Source: Maritalea porphyrae
GTDB taxonomy: Bacteria; Pseudomonadota; Alphaproteobacteria; Rhizobiales; Devosiaceae
Direction: 5' to 3'
Length of the DNA stretch: 64,000 nt
Assembly: GCF_030159895.1 (NCBI RefSeq)
Contig: NZ_BSNI01000002.1
Location: forward strand, 1,015,566-1,079,565
Shown: piece after piece, positions 1-8,085 of the stretch
Layout: every line of letters starts with the position of its first letter
Numbering within the stretch: position 1 is the stretch's first letter
The notes under the pieces: generated by a model
The model's database searches: none
Seen by the model: only the letters and a program-made list of their open reading frames with translations
Told to the model about the DNA's origin: nothing
Position numbers and translations under genes: made by a program

Positions 1-269
1 CCGTGCGGCTGCCAATGCTATTAAAGCCAATCTTGCTTGCGACAGCATTGGGTATGGCTATTTCGATAGCCCAGTATTTACCAACCTTGCTCATTGGCGC
101 TGGACGAGTTCCAACGATTACGACCGAGGCTGTCGCGCTGGCAGCAGGCGGTGATCGACGGCTGATCGGCGTCTATGCATTAGTTCAAACTCTACTACCT
201 GCGATTGGATTCTTGGCAGCTGTCATGATACCACGGCTTACATATCCAAATAGGAAGTTCTTCAGGTAG
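1..269 (+). CDS. ABC transporter permease, C-terminal end (YnjC-like), partial
   Basis: This is the last ~88 codons of an inner-membrane permease whose start lies before the window. Two hydrophobic stretches (about residues 8-30 and 58-74 of the visible part) flank a short loop, and the chain ends in a basic tail (RLTYPNRKFFR). The stop codon is three bases before an ATPase gene, so the two are co-transcribed. The combination of an unusually ending permease and a short ATPase resembles the E. coli YnjC/YnjD pair, but the visible sequence is too short to fix the substrate. The family assignment rests mainly on the neighbour. Confidence 0.6.
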   Translation, partial: VRLPMLLKPILLATALGMAISIAQYLPTLLIGAGRVPTITTEAVALAAGGDRRLIGVYALVQTLLPAIGFLAAVMIPRLTYPNRKFFR

Positions 270-272
270 GTC

Positions 273-917
273 ATGACAATGGTACAAAATGATCACGCGC
301 TTCGCCTCAAGGACTTGAGACTTTTTCAGGGCAGCAAGCAGCTTTTCAGCATCGACGCGACGGTCAAGCCTGGAGAGGTGCTGACCATCATGGGGGCCTC
401 AGGTTCCGGCAAATCTACGCTTCTCAACTTGATTTCAGGCTTTCTTGCCCCTTCGTTCAGTTTTTCTGGGCGGGTCATACTTGATGGGGTCGACATTTCA
501 GAAGTCCCGCCAGAGCAACGGAAAGTGGGATTGATGTTTCAAGACCCATTATTGTTTCCCCATCTCAGCGTCGAAGAAAATCTTCTATTTGGACTTCCAG
601 CGGCGGGCACAAAGCATGAGAGGTGCGAAAGGGTGCGTAGCGCGCTAGATGCCGTTCATATGGCAGACTTAGGCGAGCGAGATCCGCTAACGCTATCGGG
701 CGGTCAACAGTCAAGAATTGCGCTCGTTCGGGTGCTGTTATCAGAGCCCAAAGCCTTGCTTTTGGATGAACCATTTTCAGCGCTTGATTCTGGATTGCGT
801 GAAAAGGTCCGCCAGTTTGTCTTTGCGCAAGCAAAAGCGAAGAAACTTCCCACACTTTTGGTGACCCACGATCAAGCGGACGCTGAAAGTTCTGGGGGTC
901 AAATAATCACACTTTAA
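273..917 (+). CDS. ABC transporter ATP-binding protein (YnjD-like)
   Basis: A 214-residue ATPase subunit that would power the permease encoded just upstream. All nucleotide-binding motifs are present: Walker A GASGSGKST near residue 42, Q-loop (LMFQDPLLF), signature LSGGQQSRIALVR near 142, Walker B ALLLDEPF near 163 and the H-loop THD near 200. It ends soon after the H-loop without a regulatory domain, which is short for an importer ATPase and typical of YnjD/thiamine-type ATPases. The ATG follows an AGGTAGGT ribosome site that overlaps the permease stop. The substrate is not shown by the sequence; thiamine-like or other small solutes are possible. Confidence 0.75.
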   Translation: MTMVQNDHALRLKDLRLFQGSKQLFSIDATVKPGEVLTIMGASGSGKSTLLNLISGFLAPSFSFSGRVILDGVDISEVPPEQRKVGLMFQDPLLFPHLSVEENLLFGLPAAGTKHERCERVRSALDAVHMADLGERDPLTLSGGQQSRIALVRVLLSEPKALLLDEPFSALDSGLREKVRQFVFAQAKAKKLPTLLVTHDQADAESSGGQIITL

Positions 918-919
918 AA

Positions 920-951
920 TTTTACCATATAGTAAAACACAATGGTTTTAC
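920..951. promoter_or_regulatory. Inverted repeat TTTTAC-N6-GTAAAA plus a third half-site
   Basis: TTTTAC (920-925) and GTAAAA (932-937) form a perfect inverted repeat with a CATATA spacer, and TTTTAC recurs at 946-951. The element starts two bases after the ATPase stop. It has no T-run of terminator type, so an operator is more likely than a terminator. Which gene it would control is not clear: it lies ahead of the nucleoside operon and also upstream of the RutR-like palindrome. Confidence 0.35.
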
Positions 952-968
952 TGGCGAAAAGCCACCTG

Positions 969-986
969 TTTGACCGAATGGTCAAA
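969..986. promoter_or_regulatory. Palindromic operator resembling the RutR/PydR site
   Basis: TTTGACC (969-975), spacer GAAT, GGTCAAA (980-986): a perfect 7-base inverted repeat. The core TTGACCGAATGGTCAA differs at one position from the RutR consensus TTGACCANNTGGTCAA, known for the pyrimidine-responsive TetR-family regulator RutR/PydR. It sits about 170 bases ahead of the nucleoside transporter operon. A weak promoter can be drawn just downstream (TTGAAA 993-998, 17 bases, TAACGA 1016-1021), so the site would overlap or abut the -35 region. No regulator gene is in the window. Confidence 0.5.
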
Positions 987-1030
987 AAATGCTTGAAATA
1001 TTCTTTCGCACCCGCTAACGATTGAGGTGT

Positions 1031-1052
1031 GCAAGCTGGCGTTTTTGCTTGC
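1031..1052 (+). other. Short hairpin in the leader of the nucleoside operon
   Basis: GCAAGC (1031-1036) and GCTTGC (1047-1052) can pair as a 6-bp stem with a 10-base loop. It lies in the roughly 130-base untranslated leader before the binding-protein gene at 1158. No T-run follows and no known riboswitch core was recognised, so a function is not claimed. Confidence 0.25.
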
Positions 1053-1157
1053 GGAGGAACTCATAAAACGCTTGAATTAAAAACATCAAATGGACGCATC
1101 TCAGGTTTTCGGACCTGCGGTGTTAAACCATATGACGACGTGACAAGGGAGACATTC

Positions 1158-2174
1158 ATGACCGTCCAAAAGAAAATTTCTATTGGCGCAAAGGCCATAC
1201 TTGGCGCAGCAACATTTACTGCTTTGATGACAGGTGTGGCGCTTGCTGATCCTGCACTCATCTATGATGCGGCTGGCAAGAACGACAAATCATTCAACGA
1301 AATGGCGTGGAATGGTGCCGAAGCTTACGCAAAAGCAACTGGCAATTCATACCAAGACCTCGAAATTCAAACAGACGCACAACGCGAGCAAGCGCTTCGT
1401 CGTTTTGCACAGCAGGGTGCGAGCCCAATCGTGGTGCCTGGTTTCACATGGGCTGAGCCGCTAACCGTTGTGGCTAAAGAATTCCCAGACACACACTTTG
1501 CAATTATCGACAGTGTTGTAGATCTACCGAACGTGCGTTCTGTTCTGTTTAAAGAGCAAGAAGGTTCATTCTTGGTTGGCGTATTGGCTGCCATGAAATC
1601 AGAAACCGGTACAATTGGTTATGTAACCGCGTTTGATTTCCCACTATTGCAAGCATTTGGTTGTGGCTATGTCCAGGGCGCGAAAGCTGCAAACGCAGAC
1701 ATCCAAGTGTTGCAGAACTTTATTGGCACAGACTTTGCTGCCTTTAACGACATCAACACAGCTGGTGAAGTTGGCCGTTCGCAACTAGAGCGTGGCGCTG
1801 ACGTGGTTTATGCCGCTGCTGGTGCTGCTGGCGAAGGTGCGCTTCAAGCTGCTGCGGATGCTGGTAAATATGGTATCGGCGTAGATAGCAACCAAAACTA
1901 CTTGTTCCCAGGCAACATGCTTTCATCAATGGTGAAGCGCGTTGACGTGGCGGTTCAAAACGCCTTCACTGACGAGTTGAACGGGAACTGGACATCAGGC
2001 ATCCAAGTTCTTGGTTTGGCTGAAGAAGGTGTTGGCGCGGCAGTTGATGAGTACAACGAGCCATTGCTTTCAGACGAAATGAAAGCGGCTTTGGCTGATT
2101 ACACAGCTAAAATCAACTCTGGCGAAATCGTAGTTCACGATTACCGTTCAGACAATTCTTGCCCAGTATCTTAA
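1158..2174 (+). CDS. BMP family nucleoside-binding protein of ABC transporter
   Basis: A 338-residue periplasmic solute-binding protein of the BMP (PnrA/Med) family, which binds purine or pyrimidine nucleosides for an ABC importer. Residues 1-31 form a Sec signal peptide ending in GVALA before DPALIYDAAGKNDKSFNEMA, the characteristic BMP N terminus. There is no lipobox cysteine, so the mature protein should be soluble. The ATG at 1158 is preferred over an upstream GTG at 1029 because it has an AGGGAG ribosome site and starts the signal peptide directly. It is the first gene of the nucleoside operon, followed after 25 bases by the ATPase. Substrate range is inferred from the nucleoside enzymes downstream. 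Confidence 0.9.
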   Translation: MTVQKKISIGAKAILGAATFTALMTGVALADPALIYDAAGKNDKSFNEMAWNGAEAYAKATGNSYQDLEIQTDAQREQALRRFAQQGASPIVVPGFTWAEPLTVVAKEFPDTHFAIIDSVVDLPNVRSVLFKEQEGSFLVGVLAAMKSETGTIGYVTAFDFPLLQAFGCGYVQGAKAANADIQVLQNFIGTDFAAFNDINTAGEVGRSQLERGADVVYAAAGAAGEGALQAAADAGKYGIGVDSNQNYLFPGNMLSSMVKRVDVAVQNAFTDELNGNWTSGIQVLGLAEEGVGAAVDEYNEPLLSDEMKAALADYTAKINSGEIVVHDYRSDNSCPVS

Positions 2175-2199
2175 TCTGAACTGGGAACGGTAACTCGAC

Positions 2200-3774
2200 A
2201 TGGTTGAGAACCAAACGCAAACAGCTCAGCAGCCTTCACAGGCTGCTGAGTCAATTTCTGCTATCGATCTTAAAGGCGTGTCAAAGTCCTTTGGTCCGGT
2301 TCAGGCAAACAAAGACATAAACCTGACCGTAAAACGGAATTCCATTCATGGTATTGTGGGGGAAAACGGAGCAGGCAAATCGACATTGATGTCGATCTTA
2401 TACGGGTTTTATACCGCCGACGCTGGTGAGATTTTTGTTCACGGCGCAAAGGTGAAAATCAAAGATTCCAGCCATGCACTCGATTTGGGTATCGGCATGG
2501 TGCACCAGCATTTCATGTTGGTTGAAAACTTTACAGTTTTGGAAAACGTCATTCTTGGTGCTGAAGGCGATCATCTGCTGGCATCAAGCAAAGCTGCGGC
2601 GCGCGAAGAACTGACGCGACTGGCAAATGACTATGGTCTAGATGTTGATCCGGATGCCATCATTGAAGACCTCTCTGTGGGCCAAGAACAGCGGGTGGAA
2701 ATCCTGAAAGCACTTTATCGTGGCGCTGACGTGCTCATTCTTGATGAGCCGACGGGCGTTTTGACGCCAACGGAAGCGGATCAGCTTTTCCGCATTCTTG
2801 AGCAGCTTCGCGATGAAGGTAAAACCATTATTTTGATCACGCATAAGCTGCGTGAAATCATGGCGATTACGGATACCGTTTCCGTGATGCGACGTGGCAC
2901 GATGGTTGGAACCGTTGCCACTAAAGATACATCACCAGACCAACTGGCTGAAATGATGGTTGGCCGTCGGGTGCTTTTGCAGGTCGAGAAGACTGAATCA
3001 AAACCCGGCGACAAGGTTTTGGAAGTCGAGAACCTATCGGTTACCGACGACATTGGTGTGCCGCGCGTGAAAAACGTATCGTTGGACGTGCGTGCCGGTG
3101 AGATTGTCGGTATTGCGGGTGTTGCGGGCAACGGTCAATCGCAACTTCTCGAAGCCATTTCGGGCATGTTTCCCCCCTTGTTGGGTGAAGTGCGAATTAA
3201 CGGCAAGAAAATTGAGTTTAGCGGCGCCGGTGTTGCGGATGAAGTTCGTCGCATGGGGCTCGCTCATGTGCCCGAGGATCGTCATAAGATGGGGTTGGTG
3301 ACCACTTTTGAGGAGTGGGAAAACTCCATGCTTGGATATGAAGATGATCCAAAGTTTGGCGATGGTCCCATTTTGTCAGTTTCAAATGCTCGGGCTGATG
3401 CGCAAAAGCGCATTGAGATGTTTGACATTCGACCGCAAAACCCAAGGCTGAAAACGGCGAATTTCTCAGGTGGCAACCAGCAAAAGATCGTCTTGGCACG
3501 TGAAATGGACCGCGACCTAGACATTTTGATCGTTGGTCAGCCAACACGTGGTGTGGATATCGGCGCCATTGAGTTTATCCATAAGCAAATCATTGAATTA
3601 CGTGATCAAGGTAAGGCGGTTTTGCTGGTGTCTGTGGAACTGGACGAGGTGCGCGCTTTGTCAGACCGCGTGCTGGTAATGTTCGACGGTGAAATTGTCA
3701 CCGAGCTGCCACCTACCGCCAGCGAAAAAGAATTCGGATTGGCAATGGCCGGGCTAGACCCAGCCCAACAATAA
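2200..3774 (+). CDS. Nucleoside ABC transporter, tandem ATP-binding protein (NupA/YufO-like)
   Basis: A 524-residue ATPase with two fused nucleotide-binding domains, as in sugar and nucleoside importers of the RbsA/NupA type. The N-terminal half has Walker A GENGAGKST (near residue 67), signature LSVGQEQRVEILKAL and Walker B LILDEPTG. The C-terminal half has a degenerate Walker A (GVAGNGQSQ), an intact signature FSGGNQQKIVLARE and a Walker B in which the catalytic Glu is replaced (LIVGQPTRG). This asymmetry is normal for the family and means one hydrolytic site. It sits between the binding-protein gene and two permease genes and energises uptake at the inner membrane. Confidence 0.92.
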   Translation: MVENQTQTAQQPSQAAESISAIDLKGVSKSFGPVQANKDINLTVKRNSIHGIVGENGAGKSTLMSILYGFYTADAGEIFVHGAKVKIKDSSHALDLGIGMVHQHFMLVENFTVLENVILGAEGDHLLASSKAAAREELTRLANDYGLDVDPDAIIEDLSVGQEQRVEILKALYRGADVLILDEPTGVLTPTEADQLFRILEQLRDEGKTIILITHKLREIMAITDTVSVMRRGTMVGTVATKDTSPDQLAEMMVGRRVLLQVEKTESKPGDKVLEVENLSVTDDIGVPRVKNVSLDVRAGEIVGIAGVAGNGQSQLLEAISGMFPPLLGEVRINGKKIEFSGAGVADEVRRMGLAHVPEDRHKMGLVTTFEEWENSMLGYEDDPKFGDGPILSVSNARADAQKRIEMFDIRPQNPRLKTANFSGGNQQKIVLAREMDRDLDILIVGQPTRGVDIGAIEFIHKQIIELRDQGKAVLLVSVELDEVRALSDRVLVMFDGEIVTELPPTASEKEFGLAMAGLDPAQQ

Positions 3775-3790
3775 TTTCGGGGGAGTTGCA

Positions 3791-4912
3791 ATGAGTGGTG
3801 CAAGACAACCATTGCCAAGTTGGGCGTTAAACGTCCTCATGCCAGCCATGAATGTGCTGCTGGCGCTGTTTGTAGGTGGCCTTGCGGTTGCCCTGATTGG
3901 TGAAAACCCAATCGAAGCTATGCGTGTCCTGGCCTACGGTGCATTCGGCAGCGGCTATGGACTTGGCTTTACACTGCATTATGCCACGAGCCTCACTTTT
4001 ACGGGCTTGGCTGTTGCGGTGGCTTATCACTCCGGACTGTTCAATATCGGCGGTGAGGGGCAAGCCTATGTGGCCGGACTTGGTGCCATAATGATGGCGC
4101 TTTGGCTTGATCAAACCCATTGGGTGTTTGTGCTTGTTGGCTCAATTGTCGGGGCAATGACACTTGGGGCGCTTTGGGCTGCCATTCCAGGTTATTTGCA
4201 AGCAAAACGCGGAAGTCACATCGTGATCACCACGATCATGTTCAACTTCATCGCATCAGCTTTCATGAGCTATATGTTGGCGCAGGTGATTACAAACCCA
4301 GGTGCTAACGCAGAAACACGTACCATTGCGGAAACTGGACGTATTCCGCTTCTGTCCGAGTATTTTGAGTTTTTCAAACACTCACCCGTCAACATTATGT
4401 TGATCTTTGGCATTTTGGCATTGATTGGTGTCTACATTCTGCTCTGGCGGACAAAGCTTGGGTTCAAGATCCGCACATTGGGCCAAAACCCAGAGGCAGC
4501 TCGATATGCCGGCATCTCTGCTGTTTCGATTATTGTGATCGCAATGGCAATCTCTGGCGCTCTAGCCGGGATGATGGCGGTCAATGAAGCTGTTAGCGTG
4601 CAAAAGCGCCTTGTTGTTGGATATGTGCAAGGTTTTGGTTTTATCGGCATTGCGGTCGCATTCATGGGTCGGGCTCACCCGGTTGGGATCGTTTTGGCCG
4701 CAATTCTGTTTGGCGCCCTATATCAAGGTGGCGTGGAACTGGCATTCGTTATGCCTGCAGTGCCAAGCGAACTTGTCTTGGTTATCCAGGCGTTGGTAAT
4801 CCTGTTCTCTGGTGCAATGGATGAAATGTTCAAGCCGGTCTTAGAGCGCGTCTTTGGCGCATTCAGATCAAAACCACGCACCGACGATTCAACCGCAACA
4901 GAGGAGGCGTAA
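3791..4912 (+). CDS. Nucleoside ABC transporter permease 1 (NupB/YufP-like)
   Basis: A 373-residue inner-membrane permease of the BPD_transp_2 (RbsC-like) superfamily, one half of the heterodimeric channel. It has about nine hydrophobic segments and the family motif around FNIGGEGQAYVAGLGA (near residue 85), matching the permeases that pair with BMP binding proteins. The ATG follows a strong GGGGGAG ribosome site. The C terminus carries a short charged cytoplasmic tail ending in EEA, where a GAGGAGG sequence also serves as the ribosome site of the next permease two bases on. Confidence 0.9.
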   Translation: MSGARQPLPSWALNVLMPAMNVLLALFVGGLAVALIGENPIEAMRVLAYGAFGSGYGLGFTLHYATSLTFTGLAVAVAYHSGLFNIGGEGQAYVAGLGAIMMALWLDQTHWVFVLVGSIVGAMTLGALWAAIPGYLQAKRGSHIVITTIMFNFIASAFMSYMLAQVITNPGANAETRTIAETGRIPLLSEYFEFFKHSPVNIMLIFGILALIGVYILLWRTKLGFKIRTLGQNPEAARYAGISAVSIIVIAMAISGALAGMMAVNEAVSVQKRLVVGYVQGFGFIGIAVAFMGRAHPVGIVLAAILFGALYQGGVELAFVMPAVPSELVLVIQALVILFSGAMDEMFKPVLERVFGAFRSKPRTDDSTATEEA

Positions 4913-4914
4913 CG

Positions 4915-5883
4915 ATGGGATTCGAAGACATAATTCCTTTGCTCAATTCAAGCGTACGCTTCGCGGTACCACTTCTTCTTGCGTGTATTGCTGGTCTTTA
5001 TTCTGAACGTTCGGGCATCGTTGATATTGGTCTCGAGGGCAAAATGCTCGGCGCAGCATTTGCTGCTGCGGCCGTTGCAGCGCTGACGGGCAATGTTTGG
5101 TATGGCATGTTGGCCGCGATCTTTGTTTCTTGTTGCATGTCTATGATCCACGCGATTGCGTCGATCAATTTGCGCGGCAACCAAGTGATATCGGGCGTCG
5201 CGTTGAACTTCCTCGCTCTTGGTGGAACCGTGTTTATCGGCCACTCAATTTTCAAGCGCGGTGGTACGACACCAAACTTGCCAAAAGACGTGCGGATTGG
5301 CCCAATCGAATTGCCATTTGCCGCTGAAATTGGTCAAGTTCCGTTCGTTGGCCCAATTTACGAACAGCTGATTTCGGGTCATTCGATCATTGTTTATTTT
5401 GCGTTTGCAGCGGTGCCGATAACAGCATGGGTGCTAATGAAAACCCGTCTTGGTTTGCGTTTGCGCGCTGTGGGCGAAAACCCAAAGGCGCTGGATACAG
5501 CCGGTATCTCAGTATTTAAACTGCGTTATCAGGCGCTAATCATTACCGGTATCCTATGCGGTGTTGCTGGAGCATATTTGTCGACATCCCAAGGCGCAAA
5601 CTTCAGTGAAAATATGACTGCTGGCCGCGGATTTATTGCGCTTGCGGCGTTGATTTTCGCAAAATGGAAACCTTGGAATGCCCTTTGGACATGTTTGTTG
5701 TTTGGTGTTTTGAGTGCGGCACAAATCCGCTTGCAGGGTGTTGAGTTCCCGCTGATCGGCGAGGTGCCAGTGCAGTTTATTCAAGCGCTGCCATATGTGC
5801 TCACTGTTGTGTTGCTTGCTGGCTTTATCGGACGGGCTATTCCGCCAAAAGCTGTTGGACAGCCCTACGTCAAGGAGAGATAA
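4915..5883 (+). CDS. Nucleoside ABC transporter permease 2 (NupC/YufQ-like)
   Basis: A 322-residue second permease subunit, shorter than the first as is usual. The N terminus contains the signature SGIVDIGLEGKMLGAAFAAA (near residues 34-53), diagnostic of the YufQ/NupC side of the channel, and about eight or nine membrane segments follow. Only two bases separate it from the first permease, whose last codons supply the GAGGAGG ribosome site. It is followed at once by cytidine deaminase, which ties import to intracellular breakdown. Confidence 0.9.
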   Translation: MGFEDIIPLLNSSVRFAVPLLLACIAGLYSERSGIVDIGLEGKMLGAAFAAAAVAALTGNVWYGMLAAIFVSCCMSMIHAIASINLRGNQVISGVALNFLALGGTVFIGHSIFKRGGTTPNLPKDVRIGPIELPFAAEIGQVPFVGPIYEQLISGHSIIVYFAFAAVPITAWVLMKTRLGLRLRAVGENPKALDTAGISVFKLRYQALIITGILCGVAGAYLSTSQGANFSENMTAGRGFIALAALIFAKWKPWNALWTCLLFGVLSAAQIRLQGVEFPLIGEVPVQFIQALPYVLTVVLLAGFIGRAIPPKAVGQPYVKER

Positions 5884-5884
5884 A

Positions 5885-6295
5885 ATGGATGCGGTAACGC
5901 AAGCCCTCTATGATGCGGCCCAAAAGGTGCGCAAGCATGCTCACGTGCCTTATTCGGACTTTCCAGTTGGCGCGGCAATTTTGGCGGACGACGGAAATGT
6001 GTATGCAGGCTGCAATATTGAAAACGCAGCTTACCCACAAGGGTCGTGCGCGGAAGCTTCCGCAATTTCAGCCATGGTTGGTGCGGGTGCCAAAAAGATC
6101 CACCGAATCTTCGTCATCGGTAAGGGTGTCGATCCTGTGACGCCCTGCGGCGGATGCCGACAACGCATTCGGGAATTTGCAACCGCTGACACGGTGATTA
6201 TCTGCACGGGAGAGGACGGCGACGCGAAAAGCTACACAATGAACGAGATTCTGCCGGATAGTTTTGGACCTGAAAGCTTGGAGGCGGTTAAATGA
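5885..6295 (+). CDS. cdd: Cytidine deaminase
   Basis: A 136-residue homotetramer-type cytidine deaminase, which converts cytidine and deoxycytidine to uridine and deoxyuridine in the cytoplasm. The zinc site is complete: CAE (SCAEASAIS, near residue 53) with the catalytic Glu, and PCGGC (near residue 86) giving the other two Cys ligands. The common CAERTA box reads CAEASA here. The ATG at 5885 has an AAGGAGA ribosome site; an upstream in-frame start at 5795 would lie wholly inside the permease gene and is rejected. The stop overlaps the start of the next gene (ATGA), showing translational coupling. Confidence 0.93.
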   Translation: MDAVTQALYDAAQKVRKHAHVPYSDFPVGAAILADDGNVYAGCNIENAAYPQGSCAEASAISAMVGAGAKKIHRIFVIGKGVDPVTPCGGCRQRIREFATADTVIICTGEDGDAKSYTMNEILPDSFGPESLEAVK

Positions 6296-7095
6296 GCGAA
6301 GCCGCTGCAAATGCAGAAATTATACATGATCATGCAGGAGACGCGCCGATTGAAGTCGCGCTTGTCTTAGGTTCGGGCCTTTCAGGCGTTGGTGACCTGC
6401 TCGAAGAGCGTGTTGAGATCAAATATCAAGAGCTTGTTGGGTTTCCAACAGGTGGCGTTTCTGGCCACGGCAAGTCTCTCCTCATTGGCAACTTGAGTGG
6501 CAAGCGAATTGCTATCCTGACGGGGCGTGCGCACTATTATGAGGAAGGGCGAGCGGATGTAATGCGCCCCGCGCTTGAAACTCTGCGCGAAGTCGGGGTG
6601 AAGACACTCCTGCTCACCAATTCTGCCGGTTCGTTGGAAAAAGACATACCGCCGGGCGAATTGATGATGATTTCTGATCACATCAATTATAACGGTTTCA
6701 ACCCGCTGATCGGCGAGCCAACAGACGACCGTTTTGTAAATATGGTCGATGCTTATGATCCTCAATTGCGCAAGCTGGCTACCGGGATTGCCGACGATTT
6801 ATGGCTGACCTTGAAAGAAGGGGTCTATGCTTGGTATTCTGGACCAACGTTTGAAACGCCCGCCGAGATCAACATGATCAAAGGCTTTGGTGCGAATGCG
6901 GTTGGCATGTCTACCGTACCAGAAGCCATATTGGCTCGATTTTTGGGCATGCGGGTTTGGGCTTGTTCATCAATAACAAATATGGGCGCGGGATTGTCCG
7001 ACGAGAATATCTCGCATCAGCACACCAAAGAAATGGCGCTGAAAGGCGCAAAAAAACTTGAGCAATTGCTTGAGAGATTGGTAGGGGAACTATGA
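6292..7095 (+). CDS. punA: Purine nucleoside phosphorylase (trimeric type)
   Basis: A 267-residue PNP of the trimeric, mammalian-like class (PunA/XapA), which splits inosine, guanosine and deoxy forms to the base and (deoxy)ribose-1-phosphate. Visible motifs are the phosphate loop LGSGLSGVG (near 26), SGHGKS (near 57), the HYYEEG phosphate-binding loop, NSAGS, YSGPTFETPAE (near 182) and the purine-site segment VGMSTVPE followed by SSITNMGAG. Length fits the family. It overlaps cdd and deoC by four bases on each side, and GGAGG precedes the start. The exact name punA/xapA/deoD varies between genomes; the trimeric class is clear. Confidence 0.88.
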   Translation: MSEAAANAEIIHDHAGDAPIEVALVLGSGLSGVGDLLEERVEIKYQELVGFPTGGVSGHGKSLLIGNLSGKRIAILTGRAHYYEEGRADVMRPALETLREVGVKTLLLTNSAGSLEKDIPPGELMMISDHINYNGFNPLIGEPTDDRFVNMVDAYDPQLRKLATGIADDLWLTLKEGVYAWYSGPTFETPAEINMIKGFGANAVGMSTVPEAILARFLGMRVWACSSITNMGAGLSDENISHQHTKEMALKGAKKLEQLLERLVGEL

Positions 7096-8081
7096 CCCTT
7101 AAGGCAGTAGATTTGGGCGCACATAACCATAATCATCAGCGCAATCCTGGTTTCGACTTGGATCTTGGGTGGATGCGCCAAGTGCGGATGAACCGCTCAG
7201 CGCTTGAGCGTCGTGCTTCAACGATCGGCACCCGGCGCTCTGTCAAAAAACAGTGGCAGGCTGCTTGGCTTTTGCGCGCAATCACGTTCATTGATCTAAC
7301 AACGCTAAATGGCGACGACAGCGCGGGCCGCGTTGAGCGCCTTTGCGCCAAAGCCCGTCAGCCTGTCCGACCTGAGATCCTGAAGGCGCTGGGCGCTGAT
7401 GGACTAAAGGTAAACCCTGGCGCGGTCTGCGTTTACCACAATTTTGTCGAAACAGCCGTTAATGCACTTAAGGGCACGGGCATTCCAGTGGCAGCGGTTT
7501 CCACTGGCTTCCCTGCAGGTCTGACCCCGTTTGAAACACGCATCAAAGAAGTTGAGGCATCCGTTGCCGCTGGAGCCAAAGAAATCGACGTGGTGATTGA
7601 ACGTCACCATGTTTTGAATGGTGATTGGCAAGCCCTCTACGATCAAATGAAAGCATTCCGCGAAGCATGCGGTGAAGCGCATTTGAAAACCATTTTGGGA
7701 ACTGGCGAGTTAGCCACCCAAACCAATGTGGCAAAGGCTTCTCTTGTTTGCATGTTGGCTGGCGCGGATTTCATCAAAACGTCAACGGGCAAAGAAAAAG
7801 TCAATGCAGATCTGCAGACCTCGCTGTCCATGATCCGTATGATCCGATGGTTCCACGAAGAAACAGGCATTGAAATTGGTTACAAGCCTGCCGGCGGAAT
7901 CTCCAAAGCCAAAGACGCGCTGACATTTATGGCGCTGATGAAGGAAGAATTGGGCGACAACTGGTTGCAGCCACATCTGTTCCGTTTCGGCGCGTCCAGC
8001 CTCTTGACCGATATTGAAAGACAACTCGAACACAACGCGACAGGTCGCTACTCAGCTGACTATCGCCAGCCAATGGTTTAG
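7092..8081 (+). CDS. deoC: Deoxyribose-phosphate aldolase (long, eukaryote-like form)
   Basis: A 329-residue DERA, cleaving 2-deoxyribose-5-phosphate to glyceraldehyde-3-phosphate and acetaldehyde by Schiff-base chemistry. The Schiff-base lysine lies in DFIKTSTGKEKV (near residue 226) and the proton-relay lysine in GYKPAGGISKAKDA (near 264). The segment EIDVVIERHHVLNGDW is closer to human-type DERA than to the ~250-residue E. coli enzyme, as is the ~70-residue N-terminal extension containing DLGWMRQVRMNRSALERR. It overlaps the PNP gene by ATGA and is followed by an aldehyde dehydrogenase able to use the acetaldehyde it makes. Confidence 0.93.
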   Translation: MTLKAVDLGAHNHNHQRNPGFDLDLGWMRQVRMNRSALERRASTIGTRRSVKKQWQAAWLLRAITFIDLTTLNGDDSAGRVERLCAKARQPVRPEILKALGADGLKVNPGAVCVYHNFVETAVNALKGTGIPVAAVSTGFPAGLTPFETRIKEVEASVAAGAKEIDVVIERHHVLNGDWQALYDQMKAFREACGEAHLKTILGTGELATQTNVAKASLVCMLAGADFIKTSTGKEKVNADLQTSLSMIRMIRWFHEETGIEIGYKPAGGISKAKDALTFMALMKEELGDNWLQPHLFRFGASSLLTDIERQLEHNATGRYSADYRQPMV

Positions 8082-8085
8082 GACA

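Noticed and set aside
1061..1261. Leftward 66-residue frame overlapping the binding-protein start
   Set aside because: It lies opposite the leader and signal peptide of the BMP gene and has no ribosome site or recognisable product.
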